DNA of 64,000 bases from Neoarius graeffei (GCF_027579695.1 NC_083579.1:71347371-71411370); one strand, 5' to 3'. Positions 11,173 to 22,432 are shown, numbered from the stretch's first letter. Made by a program: numbers and translations. The notes: generated from the sequence alone by a model not told the origin.

Positions 11173-12479
11173 TAAAACTTTATTGATCCCTTTGGGCAGG
11201 TTCCCTCAGGGAAATTAAGATTCCAGCAGCATCATTACAGATAAACAGAGAAAAGAAATAGAGAAAAACTTCTAGATAAATTAAAATAAATTAAGTATTC
11301 ATCTCATCTCATCTCATTATCTGTAGCCGCTTTATCCTGTTCTACAGGGTTGCAGGCAAGCTGGAGCCTATCCCAGCTGACTATGGGCGAAAGGCGGGGT
11401 ACACCCTGGACAAGTCACCAGGTCATCACAGGGCTGACACATAGACACAGACAACCATTCACACTCACATTCACACCTACGGTCAATTTAGAGTCACCAG
11501 TTAACCTAACCTGCATGTCTTTGGACTGTGGGGGAAACCGGAGCACCCGGAGGAAACCCACGCGGACACGGGGAGAACATGCAAACTCCACACAGAAAGG
11601 CCCTCGCCGGCCACGGGGCTCGAACCCAGAACCTTCTTGCTGTGAGGCGACAGCGCTAACCACTACACCACCGTGCTGCCTAAATTAAGTATTTACATAT
11701 ACAAATATAAAAGAATAAGATATGGGGAAGAGAAGGGGGGGCGGCGGTAGGAGAGATATTGCACTTTATATTGCACATTGTCCGGTATTGCTTATTGTTA
11801 GGCTAGGTTTCTGCTCCTTCCCGTCCTCTGTCCTCCTGTTACCCCTCCCCCCCCCCCCCCCCCCCCAGAGAGGAGTTGTACAGTCTGATGAAGTGAGGGA
11901 CAAAGGAGTTTTTGAGTCTGTTCGTCCTGCACTTGGGAAGGAGCATTCTGTCACTGAATAGGCTCCTCTGGTTCCTGATGACGGTGTGCAGAGGGTGACT
12001 GGAATCATCCATGATGTTCAATAGTTTGTCCATAGTCCTCTTCTCTGCCACCGTCACCAGAGAGTCCAGCTTCATGCCGACCACAGAGCCGGCCCGCCTG
12101 ATCAGTTTGTCCAGCCTGGATGTGTCCTTCTTGGATGTGCTGCCCCCCCCAGCACACCACGGTGTAAAACAGGACACTGGCGACCACAGACTGATAGAAC
12201 ATCCACAGGAGTTTCCTGCAGATGTTAAAGGACCGCAGCCTCCTAAGGAAGTACAGCCTGCTCTGTCCCTTCCTGTACAAGTGTTTTGTGTTGCAAGTCC
12301 AGTCCAGCTTGCTGTCCAGCCACAGCCCGAGGTACTTGTAGGAATCCACAGCCTCCACCTTGACTCCCTCGATCAGAACTGGTCGTGACCTTGGTCTGGG
12401 CCTCCCAAAGTCAATGACCAGCTCCTTGGTCTTCGAGGTGTTGAGCTGCAGATGGTGACACAGCTCCGAGTTGTAGCAG
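11173..12479 (-). pseudogene. Rex1/Babar-like LINE 3' portion (reverse transcriptase C-terminus)
   Basis: The minus-strand frame 12358-12005 reads MEAVDSYKYLGLWLDSKLDW, then RRLRSFNICRKLLWMFYQS and FYTVVCWGG, the C-terminal part of a non-LTR reverse transcriptase. The next frame (12177-11839) continues DKLIRRAGSVVGMKLDSL to NSFVPHFIRLYNSSL, so there is a frameshift near 12140. The 3' UTR (11173-11299: TTTATTGATCCCTTTGGG) leads into the ATTAG tail. It is 5'-truncated at about 12479 and interrupted by a SINE at 11300-11680. A poly-C run (about 11848-11867) adds length variation. Confidence 0.8.
11300..11680 (-). mobile_element. tRNA-derived SINE, copy 1 (inserted in the LINE)
   Basis: On the minus strand the head carries an A-box-like TGGTGTAGTGGTTAGCGC and a B-box-like GGTTCGAGCC, followed by the conserved body and a tail of ATGAGATGAGATG. 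It is flanked by the 13-bp duplication TAAATTAAGTATT (11287-11299 and 11681-11693). Apparent ORFs across it on either strand are by-products of the conserved SINE sequence. Confidence 0.92.
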
Positions 12480-12589
12480 TTGTTTGTTTGGCTTTAATAC
12501 AAAAAAAACCCAACAACAGGACTTTAAATTCATAAGACATTTGTTTTTAAAATTATAGATTTGTTTTATTGTAATACTACAGGGTGTTT

Positions 12590-12659
12590 CAAAAAATTAG
12601 ATAATATTTGAGGTGTAAATATCCCAGAATGACATCAAAAGTTTTTTTGAAACACCCTG
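12590..12659. mobile_element. Minimal 70-bp mariner-type MITE
   Basis: Termini CAGGGTGTTTCAAAAAA and TTTTTTTGAAACACCCTG are inverted repeats, flanked by TA dinucleotides on both sides. The interior is only about 35 bases. It fits a solo or internally deleted mariner element. Confidence 0.75.
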
Positions 12660-13109
12660 TATATTACGGAGCCTCGAAAGGGACATGCGTTAAAAAATTT
12701 AAAATCCCTCGTGAGCATGAGAATGATACTTACGAGCTCAGAATCGTACCCAGGGATCCTTAAATGGTGACAATAAATGTAGTGTTCTGTAATTTTAAAC
12801 TACCATATACCACAGAATGAAAAATAATGCTGGTTTAGTTCTATTTTCAGAACAGAACTAAATAGAGCTTGACATTTGATGACATAGATCGTTACCTGAG
12901 ATGGAATTTTTTTCAGCACGATCAGCAATTTGAGGAAAACCCGGACGTTATCATCGCAGGTAAGCATGGTGGAAAGATCATGGACATGTTTTTACTGATT
13001 AAATTCACCGATATCTCATGATCTCCTTGTTGAAACCTACTTTGTTTCTTACGCTTTCATTTGACAGCCGCCATTTTGTATCTAAATGCGTGATTGAGAA
13101 ATCACGTGA

Positions 13110-13159
13110 GGTGTCGATAATAGTGATCACTTTCACCGGTGTCCACCATTATCGACACC
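13110..13159. repeat. Small hairpin sharing the minisatellite core motif
   Basis: Arms GGTGTCGATAAT (13110-13121) and ATTATCGACACC (13148-13159) are perfect reverse complements around a short loop. The arm equals the core of the 22-bp repeat unit that makes up 14136-16310. Flanking sequence 12660-13109 and 13160-13426 holds no recognised gene. Confidence 0.7.
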
Positions 13160-13426
13160 CTGTGGAATTAAGGGACATTTACAACTGTTATGGATCGATC
13201 TTTGTGTAACATTGTTGAAGTAGATGAAGTACTTTAAACAGAAATAAAAGTGCTGTGATTTATATATATATATAATTTTTTTTTTCTGATTCATAACAGA
13301 ATGGAATGTTTATAGAGTATTTGGAATCCAATTGCAATAAACAGAATACGACCAGAATAAATTCTGAGCATTACATGCTTAAAATATTCAGATTTTTCCA
13401 TTCCATTCAGAAAATATCTATATTGC

Positions 13427-13757
13427 AGTCCGGGTTTGAGCCCCGTGGCCGGCGAGGGCCTTTCTGTGTGGAGTTTGCATGTTCTCCCCGTGTCCGCGTG
13501 GGTTTCCTCCGGGTGCTCCGGTTTCCCCCACAGTCCAAAGACATGCAGGTTAGGTTAACTGGTGACTCTAAATTGAGCGTAGGTGTGAATGTGAGTGTGA
13601 ATGGTTGTCTGTGTCTATGTGTCAGCCCTGTGATGACCTGGCGACTTGTCCAGGGTGTACCCCGCCTTTCGCCCGTAGTCAGCTGGGATAGGCTCCAGCT
13701 TGCCTGCGACCCTGTAGAACAGGATAAAGCGGCTAGAGATAATGAGATGAGATGAGA
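13427..13757 (+). mobile_element. tRNA-derived SINE, copy 2 (5'-truncated)
   Basis: Same family as 11300-11680, in plus orientation. It starts within the B-box region (GGGTTTGAGCCCCGTGG), so the tRNA-like head is missing, and it ends with ATGAGATGAGATGAG. Confidence 0.88.
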
Positions 13758-14135
13758 TTTGAGGAATGACATGCGACCTTTGACCTGGATTTCCATGTGG
13801 TTACAGTGTCGATTCCCTGTTGATATTTATTGGTAAACTACAAAACTAGAAATTAATACAAACAACAACGAATAATTAACAAAATATGATCTACGAAAAG
13901 ACTTAGAAAGTGGAACAAAAAGATTTTCTGCCGCAGGTTAAACATTATCAGTTCATTTGTTTACAAACATTAGAATTACTTCATTTCCATAAACACCGAC
14001 ATCTATATATTTATATAAAATATATTTTGTACTAAATATAAGTCTATGTAAAACAAATTTTAAATTAAAACTGTTTTGTTAATTTAATACCACATACCGA
14101 TTATTTATTATTTTTTTCATAAATAATCATCTGGA
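13758..14135. other. AT-rich spacer before the minisatellite
   Basis: AT-rich non-coding sequence; no gene or repeat recognised. Confidence 0.45.
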
Positions 14136-16310
14136 TGTCGATAACTGTGGACAAAGGTGCCGATAATTGTGGAACGGTGTCGATAACTGTGGACAAAGGT
14201 GTCGATAATTGTGGACAAAGTTGCCGATAATTGTGGAACGATGTCGATGACTGTGGACAAAGGTGCCGATAATTGTGGAACAGTGTCGATAACTGTGGAC
14301 AAAGGTGTCGATAATTGTGGACAAAGTTGTCGATAACTGTGGACAAAGGTGCCGATAATTGTGGAACGGTGTCGATAACTGTAGAACGGTGTCGATAACT
14401 GTGGACAAAGGAGTTGATAACTGTGGACAAAGGTGTTGATAACTGTGGACAAAGGTGCCGATAATTGTGGACAAAGTTGTCGATAACTGTGGGCAAAGGT
14501 GCCGATAACTGTGGACAAAGGTGTTGATAACTGTGGACAAAGGTGTCGATAACTGTGGACAAAGGTGCCGATAATTGTGGACAGAGTTGTCGGTAACAGT
14601 GGACAAAGGTGCCAATAATTGTGGACAAAGGTGTTGATAACTGTGGACAAAGGTATCGATAACTGTGAACAAAGGTGTTGATAATTGTGGACAAAGGTGT
14701 TGATAACTGTGGACAAAGGTGTCAATAATTGTGGAACGGTGTCGATAACTGTGGACAAAGGTATCGATAACTGTGGACAAAGGTGTAGATAATTGTGGAC
14801 AAAGGTATCGATAACTGGACAAAGGTGTCGATAACTGTGGACAAAGGTGTTGATAATTGTGGACAAAGTTGTCGATAACTGTGGGCAAAGGTGCCGATAA
14901 CTGTGGACAAAGGTGTCGATAATTGTGGAACGGTGTCGATAACTGTGGACAAAGGTGTTAATAACTGTGGACAAAGGTGCCGATAATTGTGGACAGAGTT
15001 GTCGGTAACAGTGGACAAAGGTGCCGATAATTGTGGACAAAGGTGTTGGTAACTGTGGACAAAGGTTTCGATAATTGTGGACAAAGGTGTCGATAATTGT
15101 GGACAAAGGTGTCGATAATTGTGGACAAAGGTGTCGATATTGTGGAACGGTGCCGATAAATGTGGACAAAGGTGTCGATAATTGTGGACAAAGGTATCGA
15201 TAACTGTGGACAAAGGTGTCGATAATTGTGGACAAAGGTGTCGATATTGTGGAACGGTGCCGATAAATGTGGACAAAGGTGTCGATAATTGTGGACAAAG
15301 GTATTGATAACTGTGGACAAAGGTGTCGATAATTGTGGAACGGTGTCGATAACTGTGAACAAAGGTATCGATAACTGTGGACAAAGGTGTCGATAATTGT
15401 GGACAAAGGTGTCGATAACTGTGGACAAACGTGTCGATAATTGTGAAACGGTGTTGATAACTGTGGACAAAGGTGTCGATATTGTGGAACGGTGCCGATA
15501 AATGTGGACAAAGGTACTGATAACTGTGGACAAAGGTGTCGATAATTGTGAAACGGTGTCGATAACTGTGGACAAAGGTATCGATAATTGTGGACAAAGG
15601 TGTCGATAATTGTGGACAAAGGTGTCGATAATTGTGGACAAACGTGTCGATAATTGTGAAACGGTGTTGATAACTGTGGACAAAGGTTTCGATAATTGTG
15701 GACAAAGGTGTCGATAATTGTGGACAAAGGTGTCGATATTGTGGAACGGTGCCGATAAATGTGGACAAAGGTGTCGATAACTGTGGACAAAGGTATTGAT
15801 AACTGTGGACAAAGGTGTAGATAATTGTGGACAAAGGTATCGAAAACTGGACAAAGGTGTTGATAACTGTGGACAAAGGTGTCGATAATTGTGGAACGTT
15901 GTTAATAACTGTGGGCAAAGGTGCCGATAACTGTGGACAAAAGTGTCGATAATTGTGGAACGGTGTTGATAACTTTGGACAAAGGTGCCGATAATTGTGG
16001 ACAGAGTTGTCGGTAACAGTGGACAAAGGTGCCGATAACTGTGGACAAAGGAGTTGATAACTGTGGACAAAGGTGCCGATAATTGTGGACAGAGTTGTCG
16101 GTAACAGTGGACAAAGGTGCCGATAACTGTGGACAAAGGTGCCGATAACTGTGGACAAAGGAGTTGATAACTGTGGACAAAGGTGTTGATTATTGTGGAA
16201 GGGTGTCGATAACTGTGGACAAAGGTGTCGATAATTGTGAAACGGTGTTGATATTGTGGAACGGTGCCGATAAATGTGCACAAAGGTGTCAATAATTGTG
16301 GAACAGTGTC
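14136..16310. repeat. 22-bp minisatellite, about 100 units
   Basis: Tandem array with consensus unit GGTGTCGATAACTGTGGACA plus AA (22 bp). Variants change C to T at the centre (ATAATTG), TGTC to TGCC, TGTT or TATC, or shorten the unit to about 20 or 19 bp where GGACAAAGG becomes GGAACGG. The mix of a 19-bp variant (GATATTGTGGAAC) followed by GCCGATAAATG recurs at about 15136, 15240, 15477, 15732 and 16249, so there is higher-order repetition. Because 22 is not a multiple of 3 and the unit lacks stops on the minus strand, all three minus frames stay open for hundreds of codons and encode nearly the same peptide (STVIDTFVHNYRHLCPQL). I treat these as repeat artefacts, not proteins. Confidence 0.95.
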
Positions 16311-16599
16311 ACATGATCTGATACAGGAATCAGGTCTTTTTTTTTTCCACTGGAAGTTTGAGTAATTATTCATGCAAAGTTTACATATTGAAAGTCTTTT
16401 CTACTTTTGCAACGGCCAAAAGATTGTTAAAGTGTCTAATTGTAGCCACCGCGATCGTAAATCATAAATTATTTTTGAATGTTTGAAATGCATATCTATG
16501 ATGTTATAAACTGAATGTAATAATATTTTCACTAAGCATTCTCTTTAGATTGTTATTTTCATGAAACTAGACACAAATCAGGAATCTTGAAATCAAGAG
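16311..16599. other. Non-coding spacer
   Basis: Sequence between the minisatellite and the promoter-like region; no supported feature. Confidence 0.4.
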
Positions 16600-17090
16600 A
16601 AAAAAAAAGTCTTCCTGTGACACGAGACTTTTCTTTTGTCATCAACCGGAGAGAAATCTTTCCGGAAAAGCAGGATTTACTCAACCATTTCCGGCTGTAA
16701 AGGCTTCGTCTCAAACATTTCCTGGCTTCTTCCATTAGTGCACTTTATCCGGCGGCCTTTACTCCCTCTGTAGTGTACTTCATGACTGAAAGGTGGTTAT
16801 TTGAAATACGTTCGTGTCGTTTGCGGTTTGTTGTGTCGGAAGGAATCGAGGTGTGTATCCGAGCAGTTTACCTCAAACCGTTTAATACCGAACCCCGTTA
16901 TTCTCGCCACTGGCTTCAGTCAGCTCGGCTGCTGTTTGTGGTTCATTCTGAACTCGGTAATTTTTGTAAACTGTTAGCAGTTAGCCGTTAATGTAGCTCG
17001 TGAAATGAACAGGTTCCACTCACCCCAGTGATGAAGCCGTTAGCCGGCTAACTGTGTGTGTGTTTTATAAAACCTCTCTTTCTGTTTCAG
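16600..17090 (+). promoter_or_regulatory. psen1: Candidate psen1 promoter and untranslated first exon
   Basis: This region is non-repetitive and rich in ETS-like core motifs: TTTCCGGAAA near 16660, CATTTCCGGC near 16687, and further TCCGG cores. A possible untranslated exon could use a donor such as CTCG/GTAATT near 16958 before splicing to the ATG exon at 26851. Vertebrate psen1 has untranslated leader exons and an ETS-responsive promoter, which fits. The transcription start and exon edges are inferred only. Confidence 0.35.
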
Positions 17091-17259
17091 TGTAAATGAA
17101 TCTGTTGATTATTTCTGTGGCGGATCTGGAACATGTCTTTCAAAACATTAGTGAAACACAAGCTAACTGTTAGCCTCGCCGGCTAGCTAATGTTAGTGCT
17201 TTTCCGTGTGTAGTTTCATGTTGGTGGTTGAACCCGAGTGCTCCGGGCTTCACAGCTCT

Positions 17260-19400
17260 TTCACATTTATAATCTAACCTTAGGAGTAAAGTCTGAGTTT
17301 AACGGTTGGAGTTTAATATTTGTATTGCTACCATAGTAGTTCAACCTTAGTTTAACGTTCATTAACGTTATTGAGATTAACTTGAGTAGTTTAATGCTGT
17401 TTTAACGTTTGTGGTTTAACCTGTAGTAGCTGAATGTTGTTTTAACGTTTGTGGTTTAACCTTTACTAGCTTAACGTTGTTTTAACGTTTGTGGTTTAAC
17501 CTTTACTAGCTGAACGTTGTTTTAACGTTTGTGGTTTAACCTGTAGTAGCTGAACGTTGTTTTAACGTTTGTGGTTTAACCTGTAGTAGCTGAACGTTGT
17601 TTTAACGTTTGTGGTTTAACCTGTAGTAGCTGAACGTTGTTTTAACGTTTGTGGTTTAACCTGTAGTAGCTGAACGTTGTTTTAACGTTTGTGGTTTAAC
17701 CTGTAGTAGCTGAACGTTGTTTTAACGTTTGTGGTTTAACCTGTAGTAGCTGAACGTTGTTTTAACGTTTGTGGTTTAACCTGTAGTAGCTGAACGTTGT
17801 TTTAACGTTTGTGGTTTAACTTTTAGGAGCTTAACGTTCATTAACGTTACTGAGATTAACTTGAGTAGTTTAACGTAAATTTAACGTTTGCCATTTTACC
17901 ATAGTAGTTTAATGTTTTAACGTTTGTGGTTTAACCTTAGTAGTTTAACGGTTGGAGTTTAATATTTGTATTGCTACCATAGTAGTTCAACCTTAGTTTA
18001 ACGTTCATTAATGTTACTGAGATTAACTTGAGTAGTTTAATGTAACTTTAACGTTTGCCATTTTACCATAGTAGTTTAATGTTTTAACGTTTGTGGTTTA
18101 ACCTGTAGTTTAATGTGAGTTTACGGAGTTTGACCATCGTAGTTTGATGTTATTTTAACATACGTGGTTTAACCTTTTAGTAGCTTAATGTTTTGTTTAA
18201 CCTTCGTTTAAAGTTTGTAGTTTAATCTGAGTTTAGAGTTTAACCTTTTTAGTAGTTTAATGTTATTTTAACATTTGTGGTTAACTTTAGTTTCAAGTTT
18301 GTAGTTTAACGTGAGTTTACTGAGTTTAATCTTAATAGTTTAATGTTGTTTTAACGTATGTGGTTTAATCTTTACTAGTTTAATGTTTGTGGTTTTAATC
18401 TTAATTTAAAGTCTGTAGTTTTGATGTGAGTTTACTGTGTTTAACCTTTTGTAGTTTGATGTTATGGTTTAACATCATGTGGTTTAACCTTTAGTAGTTT
18501 AATGTTTTAACATTCGTTTAGCCTTTTAAGTTTGTAGTTTAATGTTAGTTTGAGTTTAGCCTTAGTAGTTTGATGTTATTTTAACATGTTTTAACCTTCA
18601 GTAGTTTAATGTTATTTTAATGTTTGCGTTTTAACCTTTAGTTTGTTTTAACGTTTGTGGTTTAACGTTAGTTTAAAGTTTGTAGTTTAATGCTAGTTTA
18701 TGGAGTTTAGCCTTAGTAGTTTTTAGTATAATGTTTGTAGTTTTACTATAGTGATTTAATGTTGTTTTAATGTTTGTGGTTTAACCTTAATTTAAAGTTT
18801 GTAGTTTAACTCTAGTAATTTTAATGTTTGTTTAACCATAGTTAAACGTGGCCCTAAATTCATTAATTGTTCTATTTAAAAAATAAAATAATAAAATTGG
18901 AAGTCTGTGATTTTGGAGAGAGTAGCTTTCGGTCCATTAAACAAAAAATATTTGGGTGTCAGGGAAAATTTATTTTTATGACCAACACTTGAAAAATCTG
19001 AAAGGCAGTACAGCTTTCGTGTTTGTAGTTTAATGTTAGTGATTTAACATTCTGTCATGAGACCAGGGAGAAAATTAGCTTGTTTTGAAGTCCTGAATTT
19101 TCTGTAACGCTGCCTTGTGACAATGTCTGTTGTTAAAAACCATACCAATAAACTTGACTAGTTTAATGATGATGGATTAACGTTTTGTAGTTTTACCGTA
19201 ATAGTTCAACCTTAGTTTAATGTCTAGTTTAACCTTGGTAGTTTCTTAGTTTAGCCGTAGTCGTTGTTAGTTTAACATTAGTGTTTATGTAGTTTGAACT
19301 TAGTGGGTTAACATTAGTGGTTTAATCTGAGTAGTTTAACCTTGGTAGTTTTTGTTTGTTTAACATTTCGTGGTTTTTTGTTTGGTTTTTACTCAAGAAA
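17260..19400. repeat. Degenerate TTTAACGTTTGTGG repeat region with a regular 40-bp core array
   Basis: From about 17400 to 17822 a 40-bp unit (TTTAACGTTTGTGGTTTAAC followed by CTGTAGTAGCTGAACGTTGT) is repeated about ten times with almost no change. On both sides, from 17260 and out to 19400, the same words (GTTTAAC, TAGTAGTTTAATG) recur in increasingly scrambled order. The pattern suggests repeated slippage and expansion from an older simple-sequence tract. It lies in the putative first intron of psen1. No coding signal is present. Confidence 0.9.
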
Positions 19401-19835
19401 CTGGTTTGCTTAGTTTGTGAACTGTACCCCAAGTTTGTCGTTTTAACTCTTTAAATGCCCAGTCTCAAACACAACAAACTTGATCATCTCAGTTAAGAAA
19501 GCTTGACTAAGGAGACACGGTTATTTATTAGCTAGCTCGATGTGATGCTGTGGAAACCCATAACGGCTTTCTCTTGGTTCCGAGTGGTTCTGTAATGGTG
19601 TATCAGGGTTGAGCTCATGATATATCAAGTGATAGTGCTTTAACATTTGAACTGTGACTGGTCTTTGATGTGTTTGATGGTTTTAATTTGGGAGCCTAGT
19701 GGTTTCAGATGGAAAGTTTGTGGTCACGCTGTGGTTAAATGGTGATTTAGTGGAGCCAATGGACTTCTGTGATGCTCGCACGTGGAACGATGTTGCATTC
19801 CGGTTTGTTTGCATGGAAACCTAACTGGTGATGTG
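19401..19835. other. Intronic non-coding sequence
   Basis: No repeat or gene recognised; presumed psen1 first intron. Confidence 0.4.
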
Positions 19836-19966
19836 TATAGACCCTTTTCAGTCACGTGACCTTCGTAAACGCGACCGCCATTTTGGACATGTAGTGGACT
19901 TCGGCTCGAATCAGTTTGAATGCGAGGAAGGCGACAAACAAAAAACATAAAAGAAAAAGGAGCGAG

Positions 19967-20419
19967 ATGCAGAAAACACCTTCACTATCCAGCGACGTAG
20001 GGCATTTACAGGGCGAGCAGAGGGAGAGGTATTTGCAAAAATTGAGGTTAGCAGGCTTAGAGAACGACGTTTACCTGCTTCCACCAGGATTGTTCACTGA
20101 CGTACGGAAGTACACGAAGCCCTCGTCTTTACCTGACTTCAGCCCACATGATCTGTATACCTATGTCATTAAAAACCCATCGCCATACACATACACGCCA
20201 ACGTCCGAGGTTCCGGAGCGCGCTCTGGCTTGCTCCAGGAGTGCTCCGGCCGAGGTTCCGGAGTGCGCTCTGGCTTGCTCCAGGAGTGCTCCGGCCGAGG
20301 TTCCGGAGCGCGCTCCGGCTTGCTCCAGGAGTGCTCCGGCCGAGGTTACGGAGCACGCTCCGGCTTGCTCCGGAGCACGCTCCGGCTTGCTCCGGAGCAA
20401 GCCGGCGCGCGCTGCTTAA
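19967..20419 (+). pseudogene. Transposon-borne protein N-terminal exon, interrupted by a GC-rich repeat
   Basis: From ATG 19967 the frame reads MQKTPSLSSDVGHLQGEQRE, then YLLPPGLFTDVRKYTKPSSL, then DLYTYVIKNPSPYT. This resembles, at the level of layout, the N-terminal module of fish transposon proteins that carry a downstream YqaJ-type exonuclease domain (a Pro-Asp/Tyr block followed by YxYLI/YTYVI). After about residue 80 the frame runs into four copies of a 45-bp unit translated as EVPERALACSRSAPA, ending at 20419. The downstream domain is not found. The YqaJ link comes from general family knowledge and is not demonstrated here. Confidence 0.45.
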
Positions 20420-20522
20420 TTTGAGGGCAACCTCGGCCGGAGCACTCCGGGAGCAAGCCGGCGCGCGCTACTTAATTTGAGGGGGAGCAAGCCGGAGCGC
20501 GCTCCGGAACCTCGGACGTTGG
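20200..20522. repeat. GC-rich 45-bp tandem repeat bounded by long inverted arms
   Basis: About four copies of a 45-bp unit containing GAGGTTCCGGAGCGCGCTC lie at 20206-20390. The right part (20430-20522) runs in reverse complement, ending GGAACCTCGGACGTTGG, which mirrors CCAACGTCCGAGGTTCC at 20200-20216. The block is thus a strong foldback with GC content far above its surroundings. It may be a separate insertion within the 19836-21122 element. Confidence 0.8.
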
Positions 20523-21162
20523 CTCCGCCAGCTATTTATACTGGATCCGGTGTAAATAGCTGCCGGATCGTAATTACAGTAAACTAGTAAATACAGTAAA
20601 GGAAAAACTTGAGACTGAAAGGTTTTAACAGTCATCCAAATGACTGAACGTAAATATTGCTACAGTAACATACCAGCTACTATGTTGTTGACATTAGCTC
20701 GTCAACAATAGCTACTACAGAAGAACAAAGAGGTTACAATGGGTTATTTTAGCCTATTTGGTTACACACTCGCCGCCACAGAATGTTAGCAGCAATGTAA
20801 TGCTTTTTCTGGCTAATTTTATTCGTCTTACCTCCAACAAAGTGGTCACTGCACAAGCGTTGGTATGCCGAGGGCTGCCAATCTGTTAATGGCCGCTATC
20901 CATCTTCTCCGTCGGGATCCGATAAAATGATAACCCTTGCCTTGTTTGTTGATGGTTACTACATCCAGGTGCACAACAATATAGTGGCATGATGGAAGTC
21001 TTGCTGAAAGTAAAAACTTTCTTTGCTGCCGTTCGTCAATGCTGTCTGTGGTAAACTACTGGTAGTACACGTCCAAAATGGCGGCCGCGTTTGTCGTGAC
21101 GTCACGTGAAAAGGGTCCATACCATGACTGATTGTCTCAAGAGAGACAGCAAAAGAAGACTT

Positions 21163-21661
21163 AGGGCCTCTGCATGCTCTTGCGACAAGGCTTTCGCAGA
21201 TAGCTTTTCGCAGACAGTTGTAATTTATCGTTGAGCGGGGAGTAATAGGCGTGCGCGATGTTATTCACCGGCACAACGCAAGGGGGCGCGAAATCGCTAG
21301 GAGTAGTTGGTGGGTGTGGTTAGTGAAGTGTTTATCCTCCGGTTACTTATAATGACTAGAGCTGGAGTTGTATGTACGTACTTCCTCGATCAACCACTCT
21401 TCGTGCTGCTTCATCTTCGCTCGTGTTTTTAAAAATGCCGGTCGTGAAAACAAACCAAACCGGGAAAGTAGGGAAGCGGAAGTGCGTGTACAGCGGATGT
21501 AGAGTGGACCAATCAGAGCCCTCTTGTCTGCGACGCTGTCTGCGAGGCTTCTGCGGTGGTCACAATTTTTGGGAGGTGCGCGCAGAGCATCTGCGAAGGT
21601 GGGGAGGGCTACGCAGACGCCATCTGCGAGGACTGGGTTGTCAGCATAAATTGGCCTTTAA
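21163..21661. repeat. Dispersed 0.5-kb repeat, family X, copy 1
   Basis: Starts GGCCTCTGCATGCTCTTGCG and ends GGTTGTCAGCATAAATTGGC. It is a close match to 36643-37156 in the same orientation. Both copies contain a short frame beginning MPVVKTNQTGKVGKRKC / MAVVKTNQTGKVGKRKC that dissolves into Arg/Cys-rich sequence. It is probably a non-autonomous DNA element whose ORF start was captured from a parent. Confidence 0.75.
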
Positions 21662-22432
21662 GTATGCAATAAAACCTTTATACAATGTTTAGTTCCAGTC
21701 CAAAAATTTTGGTGGGACAAGCAGCGCTCCAGGAGTGCAGATATTCAGTATAACAGCCCGTGGACACTTTCACGGTTTTATAACGTCCATGTTCACGGCA
21801 TAAAATTTATTATAGCAATAGTTGGTTTTATTAAAGTGTTACTATTCTGACCACGTTGCCAGGGCAATACTATCCAGCTGTGGCTTCTCTGGGACAAATT
21901 ATTTGACCATACTAACTGTCTGAAATGTCAGTCAATACTAATTTCTTGTTGAGCAAATTGTTGTATAAAAGCAGTATCGCATTGCCGCAAGTAGTCGCAG
22001 CCATGCTGATCAGTATGACAGCACTCTTTCTTTGGTAATAATGCTTAATAATAACCACAGCACTATAGAAGTCTTTAATCTGAAGGTGTTGATTAATTTT
22101 CTCAAACAACACACCCCTCACAGAGGCTGTTATTCAAGTGTCAGGTTCATATTCGCGCACTCAATCGAATACCTTGTCGTTCTGATAAGAACTCGTTCCC
22201 AGGAGCTTTGTATAGCGGACAGTGTACATCATGTAAGTCTGATAAAAAGCAGAATAAAATCGCGTCCGTTCTTTAACAAGGAAAAGTGAAGAACGGTTTA
22301 TGTAAGAAGTCTCTGGTGTCAGTGCTTTGTAACATTTTAAATAAGTTTTCCACCATGGAAGAGTCTTCTGGACAGAGGACTTCGGTTTTTTGGGTGTTGG
22401 ATAACATGACAGGCTGTCTCTCTTCCTGTGTC
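21662..22432. other. Intronic spacer
   Basis: About 770 bases with only short unsupported ORFs; no repeat or exon recognised. Confidence 0.4.

Larger units (their letters stand above)
19836..21122 (+). mobile_element. DNA element with TATAGACCCTTTTC/CACGTGAC inverted repeats carrying a transposon ORF
   Basis: The left end TATAGACCCTTTTCAGTCAC is mirrored by GTGAAAAGGGTCCATA at the right. Just inside, CGCGACCGCCATTTTGGAC is mirrored by GTCCAAAATGGCGGCCGCG. The shared architecture (terminal TATRGA, then CACGTGAC/TGACGTCAC, then GCCAT-TTTG) is also seen in 25179-26180, 41521-42539 and 57534-58941. It carries an ORF from ATG 19967. The interior is too short for a full transposase. Confidence 0.8.

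Noticed and set aside
11350-11688. ORFs in the SINE bodies (also at 13407-13796, 53515-53742, 56998-57322)
   Set aside because: The same frames recur in every SINE copy because the SINE sequence is conserved; they are non-coding tRNA-derived repeats.
14136-16310. CRISPR-like repeat array
   Set aside because: There are no unique spacers between repeats, only direct 19-22 bp tandem units, and the window is a vertebrate genome.
14101-16373. Very long minus-strand ORFs (up to about 557 codons) across 14.1-16.4 kb
   Set aside because: They are created by a 22-bp tandem repeat without stops; all three frames give the same peptide, there is no start or splice context, and no domain is present.
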